Origin: Corylus avellana
Lineage: Eukaryota > Streptophyta > Magnoliopsida > Fagales > Betulaceae
Assembly (NCBI RefSeq): GCF_901000735.1
Contig: NC_081548.1
Coordinates: 10,556,269-10,620,268, forward strand
Reading direction: 5' to 3'
Length of the DNA stretch: 64,000 nucleotides
Below the pieces are notes generated by a model. That model was not told the origin of the DNA. It did not search any database and saw nothing but the letters and a program-made list of their open reading frames with translations. Positions 47,287-60,500 of this stretch are shown here, piece by piece (position 1 is the first letter of the stretch; every line of letters starts with the position of its first letter). A program made the position numbers and the translations under genes.

Positions 47287-47299
47287 AAGTTTGGGGGTG
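47287..47299 (+). other. Polypurine tract of element G
   Basis: AAGTTTGGGGGTG directly before the LTR start TGATAAGTGC. Confidence 0.85.
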
Positions 47300-48648
47300 T
47301 GATAAGTGCTAAAATATTCATATTTTCAGCCTTTAACTTGCATGTTTTAATCCTTTGGTTTTAATTAATTAGGCCATTTTAATTCATTTTTGTGTTTTTC
47401 ATACTTTTACAGGCTTTTGGAAGAAAATGAAGTAAAACTAGGTGATTTGAGCTCAAAAAAGAAGATGGAGACAATTGGAGCTCCCTGGTACTGCGATCAA
47501 TTGCAGCGTACTTGCGATCGAGCGCAATACCAGAGAGGACACATCATCGAGCAGGCTAGGTGCGATCGAGCGCATGACAGAAGAAGGAACGATCACAAAC
47601 TTGCGATCGAGCACACATGGGCTGCGATTGAGCGCACCCGTGCGCAGGAGACTTATCAAGTGGCGGCTGGATTGACACTCTTTACATATTAGGGTTTTCC
47701 AACTCCAAATTGTAATAGGTCTCAAAACCCTACGAAATCCCTAGGTTTACTACTTTGTCTAGGACTTCTAAAGCCTATAAATAGACCCTTAAGCCTCTAG
47801 AATAGAGAGACTTTGGAAGGAGAAGAATAGGAGCTCTTCAAGTTCAAGTCTCGGGTTTATTTTTTTCCTTTCTTTTCATTTATTTTATGAAGATCAACTT
47901 TATGTGTAGCTAATTTAATTAGTAGGGCTTGATTGAAGCCCTAGTTATGTTTTGTTAATATTTCAATATTGGGGCCTTTGTGATGATCTTGTTGTGCTAT
48001 TTAACTTGATTAATACCTGCTTGCATGAATTCCTCATATGTGTGTGCCTGATCAACATATGCATGTGGTACCTACTAGTTAGTTAAATCAATTTGGATGG
48101 CCGAGTCCTGGGTTTAACATAAGTAACAAAAGAAATCCACACCAGGTTTTTGGGTTAATCAACATGGGGAACCGGGAGTATATGCCATGCCCTACGCCTC
48201 ATGCGTTTGTCAATTTCCATAGAACATATGCCTTCCTAAGGAACAACTTAGTATAAATCATGTTAAATCCCTTAGGAATGAAAGGAGTTAGAGTATACCC
48301 CATGCCTAACTTATTGCTTAGGGAAATCTATAGCCTTAGGAGTATACGCCATGCCCTAAGGTTGACAAACATTAGATATGCATAACTTGATCAAAGCATT
48401 GGCATATTGTTATATTAGCTAAATATAAATAGTAGTGGATATCAAAGCCCTACCCTTTATTATCATCACCTCAACAATCAATCTTTGTTTCGCTTTTGCT
48501 TAAGGAATCTATTTTTAAACATAAATTCAGCAATCCTCGTGGGAATGATCCTGTACTTGCACCATATACTACTATGTTGACCTTGTGCACTTGCAGGTAA
48601 AACGTGCAATTATTCACCTATTAATTTAGATAGACTTTTTGCACAACA
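47300..48648 (+). repeat. Right LTR of element G
   Basis: 1349 bases, ends GCACAACA. CGATCGAGCGCA cluster at about 47490-47645. Confidence 0.88.
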
Positions 48649-49989
48649 ATCACACTACCAAAGCCTTTAGCTTTTCCCAAATTTGCTCTTTAAGCTCAAA
48701 ACTTCCAGATTTGCTTCCTTTTCTTCCAAATGCCTACAAAAACACAGAAAACACAAAAAGGAAATAAAATGGCATAAACTAACAACACTAAGGAATTAAC
48801 ACATATAAGTTTAAGGGCTAAAATATGAATATTTTGGCACTTAACACACCCCCAAACTTACATATTGCTAGTCCCTTAGCAATACGATACTAAAAACAAA
48901 ATGAAAAACAGAAACAAAAGATAAATCCATCTTTCGTGGGATGTACATTTGCATTTAGCATATGAAACAAGCCTTTTAAACCCCTAGGAATTCCCTAGAG
49001 GACGAGTGAAGTCTCGTGGGGGTTTTTTCAGGAATGTTACCCACAAACCTCATGCAAAAGTTCATGTTATTCAAAAATTAAGGTATCACTCAAAACCATG
49101 ATCTTCATTCATTAGAAAGCTTAAAAAAATAAACTCCATCTTCACAATGAATTGGAATTTTAAAGTCTAATCACCTACAAAAGACAGGCTAAGGCATCAC
49201 AAGTTTGAAATAGTGTAAAGTGAACTAGCATATAAATATGAAGCTTCCATTTATATCCAATGTGCAATGTCTCAAAATCTCAAAGTTCACTGAAATTTCC
49301 ATCAAAATGAACAATAATGGCATATTTTTCTTTTCTTTTTTTCTCTTTATCTTCTTGGTCAGGCTGTGCAATGTTTGGTTCCCTTAAGCTTTCTAATTGA
49401 CCCATGTAACGAGTGTTAAGTCAATGACTCCCAAACTAGGAGGTTTTAGGACATTAGGTGTAGAGACACCCCTAGGACTTACTAACTCGAGTCAAAAAGG
49501 CTACGAAACCAACTACCCAGGACTTTAACCAAATCAAAATTCTTCACCTTTTGACGTGAACACTCAATGCTTTGAGGCAAGAGGTCCAGTTACTTAGTGA
49601 AAAGCTTATCAATGATTTTTTTTTTCTTTTTTATCATATATATTTATGCCAAAACATCCATCTAATAAGTCTTCTTGTTTCACCCAAGACATAGAAACAA
49701 ACACATCAGACTTTCATGTCACACCCCACAAATTATGTGCTAATGTGCTTGTGTAAGATCAGATCAAACATGTGAATTCTCAACTACCAAAAGCAAGTAA
49801 CCAAAGTGAAAAATCCTATCATGAGATCATGTGTTCAAAGTTTTAAGCTCACCAATGAGAATCAAATCACAATTTTTAAGATCAACCAAAATTTTAAGAC
49901 AACATGAATGTGCATTTTTTTTTTCTTTTTAAAAAATGGGACAAAGTGTGTGTAAAGTGTCTCTCATACCCCCAATCTTAAATTACTAT
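48649..49989 (-). mobile_element. Element I: 3' end remnant
   Basis: LTR start fragment 48649-48846 (minus), polypurine tract at 48847-48859, then 3' noncoding region with the GTCTCGTGGGGG block near 49010, hairpin 49446-49475 and another polypurine-like motif near 49968. Cut on the right by the LTR of element J. Confidence 0.7.
49446..49475 (-). other. Conserved 3' hairpin, element I copy
   Basis: Minus strand: stem GGTGT/ACACC, loop CTCT; outer stem has one base lost and one C to T change. Confidence 0.6.
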
Positions 49990-51350
49990 TGTTCACAATT
50001 ACCTATCTAAATTAATAGACAAGTAATTGGATGTTTTACCCGCAAGTGCACGAGGTCAACATAGTAGTATAGTGTGCAAATACGGGGTCATTCCCACGAG
50101 GATTGCTAAATCTTGTCTAAAATCAATTCCCAAAGTAAAATAAAACAGTAGATTGGATTTAAGTTGATAATGATAAAAAGGTAGGGCTTTGATATCCACT
50201 ACTAATTATATTTAGCTAATATATCAATATGCCAATGCTTTGATCATGTTATGTCTATCTAATGTTTGTCAACCTAGGGCATGGGTGCATACTCCTTAAG
50301 CTATAGATTTTCCTAAACAACGAGTTAGGCATGGGTGTATACTCTAACTCTTTTCTTTCCTAAAGGATTTAGCATGGTGTATACTAAGTTGTTCTCTAGG
50401 AAAGCATATATTCTGTGGAAATCGACAAACACATGAGGCCTAGGGCATGGGTGTATACTCCCGGCTCCCCATGTTGATTAACCCAAGAACCCGGTGTGAA
50501 TTACTTTTGTTACTTATGTTAAACCCAGGACTCGGTCATCCAAATTGATTCAACTAACTAGTCCATACGACATGCACATGTTGATCAGGCACACACATAT
50601 GAGGAATTCATGAAACCAGGTATTAATCAAGTTAGATATCACAACAAGATCATCACAAAAGCGCCAATATTGAATATCAACTAAACATAACTAGGGCTTC
50701 AATCTAGCCCTACTAATTAAATTAGTTACACATAGAGTTGTTGTTAAACATCTTCATAAAATAAAAGAAAAGAAAGGAAAAGAATAAACCCGAAACTTGA
50801 ACTTGAAGCGCTCCAATTCTTCTCCTTCCAAAGTATCTTTATTCTAAAGGCTTAAGGATCTATTTATAGGGTTTAGAAGTCCTTGACAAACTAGTAAACC
50901 CAGGAATTTTCGTAGGGTTTTAAACCTATTACAATTGGGAGTTGGAAAACCATAATATGGAAATACTAGCATTCTGGCCACAGCTTTGATGTGTCTCCTA
51001 CGCACGGGTACGATCGATCGCAACCCGTGTATGCTAGATCGCTTGTGGCCGCTTCATGCTTTGTCTTCTCTGGTACTGCGCTCGATCGCATGTGGCCACT
51101 TCATGCTTTGTCTTCTCTGGTACTGCACTTGATCGCTGGGAACCTGCTATCGATCACAGTGTCAAGGGCTCCAACTTTTCCCATTTTCTCTCTTTAAGCC
51201 CAAATCTTACAGTTTTACTTCATTTTCTTCCAAAAGCCTACAAAAGTATGGAAAACACAAAAAGGAATTAAAATGGCCTAATTAACTAAAACTAAAGGAT
51301 TAAAACATGTAAGTTAAGGGCTGAAAATATGAATATTTTAGCACTTAACA
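49990..51350 (-). repeat. 3' LTR of element J
   Basis: B/G family. Four GCATGGGTGTATAC-type motifs at 50279, 50329, 50372 and 50445; CGATCG-type motifs, decayed, at about 51005-51155. Confidence 0.85.
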
Positions 51351-52249
51351 CACCCCCAAACATACACATTGCTAGTCCCTTATCAAAAGACAGCTAAAAA
51401 CCAAAAATGAAGAACAAAAAACAAAAAGATAAATCCATATTTCGTGGGATGTACGATTACATTTAGCATATGCAACAAGCCTTTTAAACCTCTAGGAATT
51501 CCCTAGAGGATGAGTGAAGTCTCGTGAGGGTTTTCTAGAAATGTTACCCACAAACATCATCCACAGTTCATGTTATCCCAAAAATTAAGTACACTTATAG
51601 ATTATGATTTTCATTCATAAGCAAGCTTAAAAAGATGAACTCCATCTTCACAATGAATTCAAACCTCAAAGTGCAATTACTTACAAAGGACATGCTAAAT
51701 CATCACAAGTTTGAAATTTGCGTACAGTGAATTAGCACAAAATTATGAGGCTTCCAAATGTTTCCAACATGTAAAGTCTCTATCTCTCAAAATTCATTGA
51801 AACCCCTATTAGAATGAATAACCATGGCATATTTCTTTTTCTTCTTTTCTCTCTCTCTCTCTCTCTCTCTTGGTCAGGTTGTGCAATGTTTGGTTCCTTT
51901 AAGCTTTCTAATTGACCCATGTAGCAAGTGTTAAGTCAATGACTCCAAACCAAATGGTTTTAGGGCATTAGGTGTAGAGACACCCCTAAGGACCCACTAA
52001 CTCGAGTCAAAAAGGCTACAGAACCAAACTAACCATGACATTGATCAAATCCAAATTTTTCACCTTTTGACGTGAACACTCAATGCTTTTAGGCAAGAGG
52101 TCCAATTACTCAATGAAAAGCTCATCAATGATCATTTATTTCACTTTTTTTTTTTTATGTATATGCCACAGTGTTCATCTAATAAGTCGTCCAATTTCAT
52201 CCAAGATACTGAAGCACACATATCAGACCTCATGTCATACCTCACAATT
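51351..52249 (-). other. 3' noncoding region of element J
   Basis: Conserved blocks as in G: GTCTCGTGAGGG near 51520, (CT)n at 51850-51870, hairpin at 51960-51989. Confidence 0.65.
51960..51989 (-). other. Conserved 3' hairpin, element J copy
   Basis: Minus strand: stem GGTGT/ACACC, loop CTCT, outer stem intact. Confidence 0.7.
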
Positions 52250-52898
52250 TCACTTCAAGATATGGCTTAGCTCTGTGTCCATTCACCTTGAATGTCTGAT
52301 TTGTTTCTAGACTATGAACCTCCAAAGCTCCATGAGGAAACACCTTCGTCACCACACAAGGACCAAACCATCTAGACTTAAGTTTCAGGGAAGAGTCTTA
52401 ACCTTGAATTATAGATTAACACTTTATGTCTTACATGAAACTCCTTCCTGACCAGTTGCTTATCATGATAAACCTTGGTTCTTTCCTTGTAGAGCTTGGC
52501 GTTCTCATATGCATCATGCCTTAATTCCTCAAGTTCATTTAGTTGCATCTTTCTCTTGTCACCAACTTGTTTCATGTCCAAGTTGAACTTCTTGATGGCC
52601 CAATATGCTCTGTGTTCCAACTCCACTAGTAGATGACAAGCTTTCCCAAAGACTAACCGATATGGGGACATACCGATAGGCGTCTTGTATGCAGTCCTGT
52701 AGGCCCATAGTGCATCATTCAAGCGTAGAGACCAATCCTTCCTGCTGGGATTCATTGTCCTTTCTAGGATGCTTTTGATCTCTCTGTTGCTTATCTCCAC
52801 TTGACCACTAGTTTGAGGATGGTATGGAGTGCCAACCTTATGTGTGATCCCATACTTCTTTATCAAAGAAGCAAAGGTATAATTGTTGAAGTGGCCAC
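52250..52898 (-). pseudogene. Integrase C-terminal part of element J, cut by H
   Basis: Frame 52378-52866 and upstream to 52898: [20 protein letters not shown], then [14 protein letters not shown] with the catalytic glutamate, [31 protein letters not shown] and [21 protein letters not shown] one-base shift near 52385 separates the last part ([32 protein letters not shown]). Upstream pol lies beyond element H, outside the window. Athila-type by resemblance to the integrase of H. Confidence 0.85.
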
Positions 52899-54274
52899 TG
52901 ATAAGTGCTAAAATATTTATATTTTCAGCCCTTAACTTGCATGTTTTAATCCTTTGGTTTTGGTTAATTAGGACATTTTACTGCCTTTTTGTATTTTCTT
53001 TGTTTTATAGGCTTTTGGAAGAAAAGAAAGCATTTCTGGAAAAATTCCAAGCTTAAAGGGGCAAATTGGGAAGACCTAGAGGATATGGTTAAGCTTAACC
53101 AATCATGGTTAAAGTTTAATCAAATAAAGGAAAGGATTAATTCGGAATTTCTCAATTTGAAGTCAAATCGGATTGGATGCAAAATTGGATTCTGAATATG
53201 TCTCGGTATTTTGACCATAACTTTCATTTCAGATATCCGATTGAGGTGATTCAAGCGGCATTGGAAAGCTAACTCAAACTGCTACAATTCATTGTGAAAT
53301 AGCATTTTCCCAATTCGGAGTGCCGCAAGGCCAAAATTACGCCGCAAGATAGGACCGCAATTCTGGGCGAATCCTATTCCGATTTGGGCTTAGGTTTTCT
53401 TTATCCTAATTGGGCTTGGACTTAAATCTCCGAAATTCCTAGGATTACTAGGGCTTCTAGGGCTCTCCTAAGCCATATAAATAGACCTCTAAGCCTCACA
53501 ATTGGGGAGGCCGTTTTAAGCTGAATTACGACGTATTGCCGTGGGGAAGCTTTTGCTTTGTTTTCCATTGTAAGTTTTATTCTTTCGATGATGACAATTC
53601 AATTGGTGATTATTTTTGTTATCATGAGAGGCTAAATCTTTCAACTAAGGTTGAAGATGAAGCTTCGTCATTGACAAACTCATGTATTCTCGTATTTTGT
53701 TTATACAATTTTGACTTCGAATAAGGATGTTGTAGATTTTCATTCAATTGCTTGATTTATATCTTTTAATTGAATGTGATGAACTATTATGTGTTGGAGT
53801 TGGATATTTGATGTGTTTCATCCTTCGGATACATCAAATCATTCGATTGAAATCGGATATCCGTTGTGATTCGTTAACCAAACGGATACATAGGATGATT
53901 TAATTTCGAATCGGATATTTGTTGTGATTTGTAAAAATGGGTGGATTCATTGAATGATTTAAACTTGATATTTGTAAAACATCGAATATAGTTTTTCGAT
54001 TGTAGGAACAAATACGAGAATATAGAGTTAAGATTTGGCGAAGTGAATTCTAAAACCTTAGTGTTCTTTACCATTTTATTTCATTATTTTCTTTAGTTTA
54101 TGTTTTATTTTGCACGACAAAAATCACAAAATTCGGAACTAGGTTAAAATAGAGTTGGTTTAAATAGAAATTGGTTTACACAACACAAATCCCTGTGGAT
54201 CGACCTCGCACTTGCACACACGCTATATTGCACACGACTCGTGCACTTGCGAGTACAATTAAATTTGTACATCA
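52899..54274 (+). repeat. 5' LTR of element H
   Basis: 1376 bases, TGATAAGTGC to TTGTACATCA. Aligned with element A's LTR along most of its length; the segment near 53505-53600 differs. GGATATCCGTTGTGATT-type repeats at about 53845-53935. Confidence 0.88.
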
Positions 54275-54279
54275 AATTT

Positions 54280-54297
54280 TGGCGCCGTTGCCGGGGA
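54280..54297 (+). other. Primer-binding site of element H
   Basis: TGGCGCCGTTGCCGGGGA, exact complement of tRNA-Asp 3' end. Confidence 0.9.
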
Positions 54298-54804
54298 TTT
54301 GTTTGTTTGTGAAATTGATTTTTATTTGAATTGGTTTTATTTTTCTACTAGTTGTTTTATTTTTGCAATTTTATTTTATTGTATTTCTATTTGTTGTTGT
54401 TTCTGCCATTCTGATCTAAAAAAAAAAAAAAAATAACAGAAAAAAGAAAAAGAAAAAGGGGTTTGTTGTTTCTGTTTTTCTTGCTGCAGTTTCAGAGAAT
54501 TTTAGTTTCTGTCAGTACGATCGATCGCACTCCATCTGCGATCGAGCGCACTCGAGCCTTTTCAGTGAGCAGCCTGCGCCTGATCCATTCTGCAAGTACG
54601 CACTAGCGCACAGCGAACGCACATCTGCGATCGAGTGCATCACCAGAAGCAGCTAAGCACAATTTTTTTTGTTGTTGTTTTGAAATTTCTTTTGTATATT
54701 GTTGTTGAATAGTTAGTTCTATTTTTTTTGTTTGGTTGTTTGTGTTCTTTCTGTGATTATTCATTGTTGTTTAATCAGTTTATTTGAACACTCGAGATTG
54801 GTGT
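54298..54804 (+). other. Leader of element H
   Basis: A run near 54418-54434; CGATCGAGCGCA cluster at about 54515-54640. Positions 54692-54804 recur after the gap at 57447-57563. Confidence 0.7.
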
Positions 54805-57346
54805 ATGCTTGGTCGGAGATCCCTAAACTTAGATTTGACACCTTTAGATCCCGACATTGATAGAACTCTTAGGAGAACTCGGAGAGCACCTGTTGAGAGT
54901 GAGGATAGAGGTGAAATGGGAGACCAACAAGATAACATAGAGGAACCTAGGGTTGAGCATGAGGATGCTAGAGCTGGAAATCCCGAGCAAGCTAGAGCTT
55001 GGAATGTGGACTTCACTACGTCACTTAGGGAGTTGTTCGCACCTGTGGACTTCACTACATCCCATTCGTGTATAGTGTTGCCACCAACCAATGCTACTCA
55101 TTTTGATTTGAAACCTCATGTCATCCAACTCCTACCATCGTTCCATGGTCTAGAACTTGAAAATCCTTATAGTCATGTAAAGAAATTCAAGGACATATGC
55201 GCCACTTTCAAATTTCAAAATTTCTCCGAAGAGTCTGTTCATCTCAGACTATTTCCTTTCTCTCTACAAGACAAAGCTAGGGCATGGTTGGACTCCAACA
55301 CGCCCGGATCCATTACATCTTGGGAAAGCTTGTTAAGCAAGTTCTATAACAAGTATTTCCCAATGTCAAAGGTCAATGAATGCAGAAAGGAAATAAGCTC
55401 CTTCACTCAAGAGGAGGATGAGAAATTTTCAGAGTGTTGGGAAAGGTTTAAGGAGTTGTTGATAAGATGCCCCCCACATGGATATGAGAAGTGGAGACTC
55501 GTTCAATTTTTCTACCAAGGATTGACCCAATCCAACCGTAGTATGATCGAGTCAATGAATGGGGGAGCATTCTTAAGTTTGACAGGGGATGCAGCATATA
55601 AGGCATTAGACAAGTTGTCCGACAGCTCACAGCAGTGGGATTTTTCGAGTTGTCGGGATAAATCTGCCCGTATTCCCAAGAAAGGTGGCATCTATGAGGT
55701 TAAGGAGGACACTGATTTGAGGATAAAGATAGATGCTCTGACCAAGAAGGTTGAAGCCCTTGCAGTGGGTCAATCCGTAAATGCCGCCAACACTTTCAAT
55801 GTTGATGGCTGTTCAATCTGTGCTAATCCTATGCACTTAGCACAGAATTGTCCATTTTCACCGGCTTTTGCCGAGTGCGCCATGGAACAAGTGAACGCCT
55901 TTAATGACTTTAGGAAGCAAGCAAGCGGACCATACTCAGAGACATACAATCCAGGGTGGCGGAACCACCCTAATTTCTCATGGAAGCAGAGCCAACCAAT
56001 GAATCAAGGATTTCCCTCACAGAATCATGGTCGTTCAACTCAACCAGTGCAACATCCTGCATCTTCGTCACAATCATCGCTGGAGGAAACGATGAAGGCA
56101 TTCATACAATCGAATAGCCAGACCATACAAGAGCTCAAAAACTCTACCATGGCAAATACCCAAGCAATAGATGAAGTAAAGAATGCCACCATGGTTAACA
56201 CCCAAGCAATTGCGAAGATGGAGAGTCAGATTGGACAGATAGCCAATCACTTGGGTGAGAGAGAAAAAGGGAAATTGCCCAGTCAGCCCGTGCCCAACCC
56301 AAAAGGTCAATATATGGTTGGGAATTCCTCAAATCCTGCACACGGACAAGAACATGTGCAAACAATTGTCACTCTGAGGTCAGGAAGACAAGTGGACAAT
56401 CAGGTGGCTGAGAAAGAAGAAGACCCTGCAGGGCAAGAAAAGGAAAAGAGTGGCAACAAAGAGAAGAGGGATGCCGAGCCATCTACAGCCACACCCATTA
56501 TTGAGGACCCTCCTAGGTCATTTATGCCGAAAGCACCTTACCCTGAAAGGTTGCAAGCCCCCAAGAAAGGAGGGAAGTTTGAGGACATTCTAGAAGTGTT
56601 CAAGCAAGTCCAAATCAATATTCCATTTTTGGACGCCATCCAACAAGTGCCTTCTTATGCGAAGTTCTTGAAGGATTTGATCAAAGTTAAGAGAAGAACA
56701 AATGTCCCAAAGAAAGCATTTCTGACCGAGCAAGTTAGCTCCATCCTTCAATGCAAGTTGCCCATTAAGTATAAGGACCCTGGGTGTCCTACCATCTCTT
56801 GCACGATAGGAGTCAGTCGAATTGAAAAGGCTCTTTTAGATCTTGGGGCGAGCGTGAATCTCCTACCCTATTCAGTTTACCTACAATTAGGGTTAGGGGA
56901 ACTGAAGCCCACGTCCATGACACTTCAATTGGCTGATAGGTCAGTTAAGATACCACAGGGAATCATTGAGGATGTTTTGATCAAGGTGGATAAGTTTTAC
57001 TTCCCCGTGGACTTCATTGTGCTAGACACAGAGCCGGTCAAGAATGTTGGCATTCAAATACCGGTGATTCTAGGGCGACCATTCTTAGCTACGGCTAACG
57101 CCCGGATTAATTGTAGGACAGGGGTGATGAAGATTTCCTTCGGAAATATGACAGTGGAGCTGAATATCTTTGATATCAGCAAACAACCATTGGAGTATGA
57201 TGAAGTGAGAAATGTATGCTTGATAGAGGAGATTATGGAAGAGACAGTGAATGAATCAAGCATAGAAGACCCTTTGGAGGCATGCTTTGCTCAGTTCGGA
57301 GAGGATTTAGATTTGGACAAGTTGCTTGAGCAAGCAGATGCAATTT
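54805..57346 (+). CDS. Athila gag and protease, first contig copy (partial)
   Basis: Open to the gap. The frame reaches back to 54784 only through a TTG; the first ATG is at 54805 (MLGRRSLNL). Domains in order: N-terminal LDPDIDRTLRRTRR; capsid with LFPFSLQDKARAWLDS, YNKYFPMSKVNECRKEI, CPPHGYEKWRLVQFFYQGL; zinc knuckle CSICANPMHLAQNC; GWRNHPNFSW; repeated NTQAI heptads; protease DLGASVNLLP and ILGRPFLAT; linker SIEDPLEACFAQFGEDLDLDKLLEQADA. Cut in mid-linker by Ns. It is nearly identical to 57564-60105 and probably the same locus assembled twice. Confidence 0.85.
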
Positions 57347-57446
57347 NNNNNNNNNNNNNNNNNNNNNNNNNNNNNNNNNNNNNNNNNNNNNNNNNNNNNN
57401 NNNNNNNNNNNNNNNNNNNNNNNNNNNNNNNNNNNNNNNNNNNNNN
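57347..57446. other. Assembly gap of exactly 100 Ns
   Basis: Sequence before the gap equals 60105 and sequence after it equals 54692, so the two contigs overlap by about 2.65 kb instead of being separated. Confidence 0.95.
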
Positions 57447-57563
57447 TTTGTATATTGTTGTTGAATAGTTAGTTCTATTTTTTTTTTTGTTTGGTTGTTT
57501 GTGTTCTTTCTGTGATTATTCATTGTTGTTTAATCAGTTTATTTGAACACTCGAGATTGGTGT

Positions 57564-60500
57564 ATGCTTGGTCGGAGATCCCTAAACTTAGATTTGACAC
57601 CTTTAGATCCCGACATTGATAGAACTCTTAGGAGAACTCGGAGAGCACCTGCTGAGAGTGAGGATAGAGGTGAAATGGGAGACCAACAAGATAACATAGA
57701 GGAACCTAGGGTTGAGCATGAGGATGCTAGAGCTGGAAATCCCGAGCAAGCTAGAGCTTGGAATGTGGACTTCACTACGTCACTTAGGGAGTTGTTCGCA
57801 CCTGTGGACTTCACTACATCCCATTCGTGTATAGTATTGCCACCAACCAATGCTACTCATTTTGATTTGAAACCTCATGTCATCCAACTCCTACCATCGT
57901 TCCATGGTCTAGAACTTGAAAATCCTTATAGTCATGTAAAGAAATTCAAGGACATATGCGCCACTTTCAAATTTCAAAATTTCTCCGAAGAGTCTGTTCA
58001 TCTTAGACTATTTCCTTTCTCTCTACAAGACAAAGCTAGGGCATGGTTGGACTCCAACACGCCCGGATCCATTACATCTTGGGAAAGCTTGTTAAGCAAG
58101 TTCTATAACAAGTATTTCCCAATGTCAAAGGTCAATGAATGCAGAAAGGAAATAAGCTTCTTCACTCAAGAGGAGGATGAGAAATTTTCAGAGTGTTGGG
58201 AAAGGTTTAAGGAGTTGTTGATAAGATGCCCCCCACATGGATATGAGAAGTGGAGACTCGTTCAATTTTTCTACCAAGGATTGACCCAATCCAACCGTAG
58301 TATGATCGAGTCAATGAATGGGGGAGCATTCTTAAGTTTGACCGGGGATGCAGCATATAAGGCATTAGACAAGTTGTCCGACAGCTCACAGCAGTGGGAT
58401 TTTTCGAGTTGTCGGGATAAATCTGCCCGTATTCCCAAGAAAGGTGGCATCTATGAGGTTAAGGAGGACACTGATTTGAGGATAAAGATAGATGCTCTGA
58501 CCAAGAAGGTTGAAGCCCTTGTAGTGGGTCAATCCGTAAATGCCGCCAACACTTTCAATGTTGATGGTTGTTCAATCTGTGCTAATCCTATGCACTTAGC
58601 ACAGAATTGTCCATTTTCACCGGCTTTTGCCGAGTGCGCCATGGAACAAGTGAACGCCTTTAATGACTTTAGGAAGCAAGCAAGCGGACCATACTCAGAG
58701 ACATACAATCCAGGGTGGCGGAACCACCCTAATTTCTCATGGAAGCAGAGCCAACCAATGAATCAAGGATTTCCCTCACAGAATCATGGCCGTTCAACTC
58801 AACCAGTGCAACATCCTGCATCTTCGTCACAATCATCGCTGGAGGAAACGATGAAGGCATTCATACAATCGAATAGCCAGACCATACAAGAGCTCAAAAA
58901 CTCTACCATGGCAAATACCCAAGCAATAGATGAAGTAAAGAATGCCACCATGGTTAACACCCAAGCAATTGCTAAGATGGAGAGTCAGATTGGACAGATA
59001 GCCAATCACTTGGGTGAGAGAGAAAAAGGGAAATTGCCCAGTCAGCCCGTGCCCAACCCAAAAGGTCAATATATGGTTGGGAATTCCTCAAATCCTGCAC
59101 ACGGACAAGAACATGTGCAAGCAATTGTCACTCTGAGGTCAGGAAGACAAGTGGACAATCAGGTGGCTGAGAAAGAAGAAGACCCTGCAGGGCAAAAAAA
59201 GGAAAAGAGTGGCAACAAAGAGAAGAGAGATGCCGAGCCATCTACAGCCACACCCATTATTGAGGACCCTCCTAGGTCATTTATGCCGAAAGCACCTTAC
59301 CCTGAAAGGTTGCAAGCCCCCAAGAAAGGAGGGAAGTTTGAGGACATTCTAGAAGTGTTCAAGCAAGTCCAAATCAATATTCCATTTTTGGACGCCATCC
59401 AACAAGTGCCTTCTTATGCGAAGTTCTTGAAGGATTTGATCACAGTTAAGAGAAGAACAAATGTCCCAAAGAAAGCATTTCTGACCGAGCAAGTTAGCTC
59501 CATCCTTCAATGCAAGTTGCCCATTAAGTATAAGGACCCTGGGTGTCCTACCATCTCTTGCACGATAGGAGTCAGTCGAATTGAGAAGGCTCTTTTAGAT
59601 CTTGGGGCGAGCGTGAATCTCCTACCCTATTCAGTTTACCTACAATTAGGGTTAGGGGAACTGAAGCCCACGTCCATGACACTTCAATTGGCTGATAGGT
59701 CAGTTCAGATACCACGGGGAATCATTGAGGATGTTTTGATCAAGGTGGATAAGTTTTACTTCCCCGTGGACTTCATTGTGCTAGACACAGAGCCGGTCAA
59801 GAATGTTGGCATTCAAATACCGGTGATTCTAGGGCGACCATTCTTAGCTACGGCTAACGCCCTGATTAATTGTAGGATAGGGGTGATGAAGATTTCCTTC
59901 GGAAATATGACAGTGGAGCTGAATATCTTTGATATCAGCAAACAACCATTGGAGTATGATGAAGTGAGAAATGTATGCTTGATAGAGGAGATTATGGAAG
60001 AGACAGTGAATGAATCAAGCATAGAAGACCCCTTGGAGGCATGCTTTGCTCAGTTCGGAGAGGATTTAGATTTGGACAAGTTGCTTGAGCAAGCAGATGC
60101 AATTTTGGAGACTGCTCCTCTGGTGAGCAGTGAGACGGAGGAGACAACAACAATTGATCCCCCAAAGAAGGAACTTAAGCCTCTACCGGATAACCTTAAG
60201 TATAAGTTCCTAGGTCCAGCAGATTCTTTGCCTGTGATTATAGCTTCGGATTTGGTTGATGCTCAAGAGGAAAAATTGCTAGAGGTGTTAAGACAGCACA
60301 AGGAAGCTATCGGTTGGACCATTGAGGATATCAAGGGGATCAGTCCCTCGGTGGTGATGCACAAGATACATTTAGAGGAGAATGCCAAGCCATCGAGGGA
60401 GCCACAGAGAAGGTTAAACCCAACTATGCAAAAGGTTGTGAGGGCTGAAGTGATTAAGTTGTTGGATGCAGGGATCATTTATCCAATCTCGGATAGCAAG

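Larger units (their letters stand above)
37610..48648 (+). mobile_element. Element G: fused pair of non-autonomous Athila-type copies
   Basis: Left half: LTR 37610-38958, PBS, gag, ORF2 cut at about 41947. Right half: only the last ~36 bases of an LTR (41948-41985), PBS, gag, ORF2, 3' noncoding region, polypurine tract and LTR 47300-48648. Both halves lack protease, reverse transcriptase and integrase. Outer flanks (AAAGT, ATCAC) do not match, which fits a recombinant of two insertions. Confidence 0.82.
49990..52898 (-). mobile_element. Element J: 3' half of a pol-bearing element with B/G-type LTR
   Basis: Minus strand: 3' LTR 49990-51350, polypurine tract (one base changed) at 51351-51363, 3' noncoding region, integrase fragment up to 52898, where element H is inserted. 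It is the only B/G-family member here that keeps integrase. Left flank ACTAT; the partner flank is outside the window. Confidence 0.75.

Noticed and set aside
54784..57468. Separate 894-codon gene next to a second gag-pol gene
   Set aside because: It is interrupted by Ns, begins with TTG in the open frame and duplicates the next contig; treated as one locus assembled twice.
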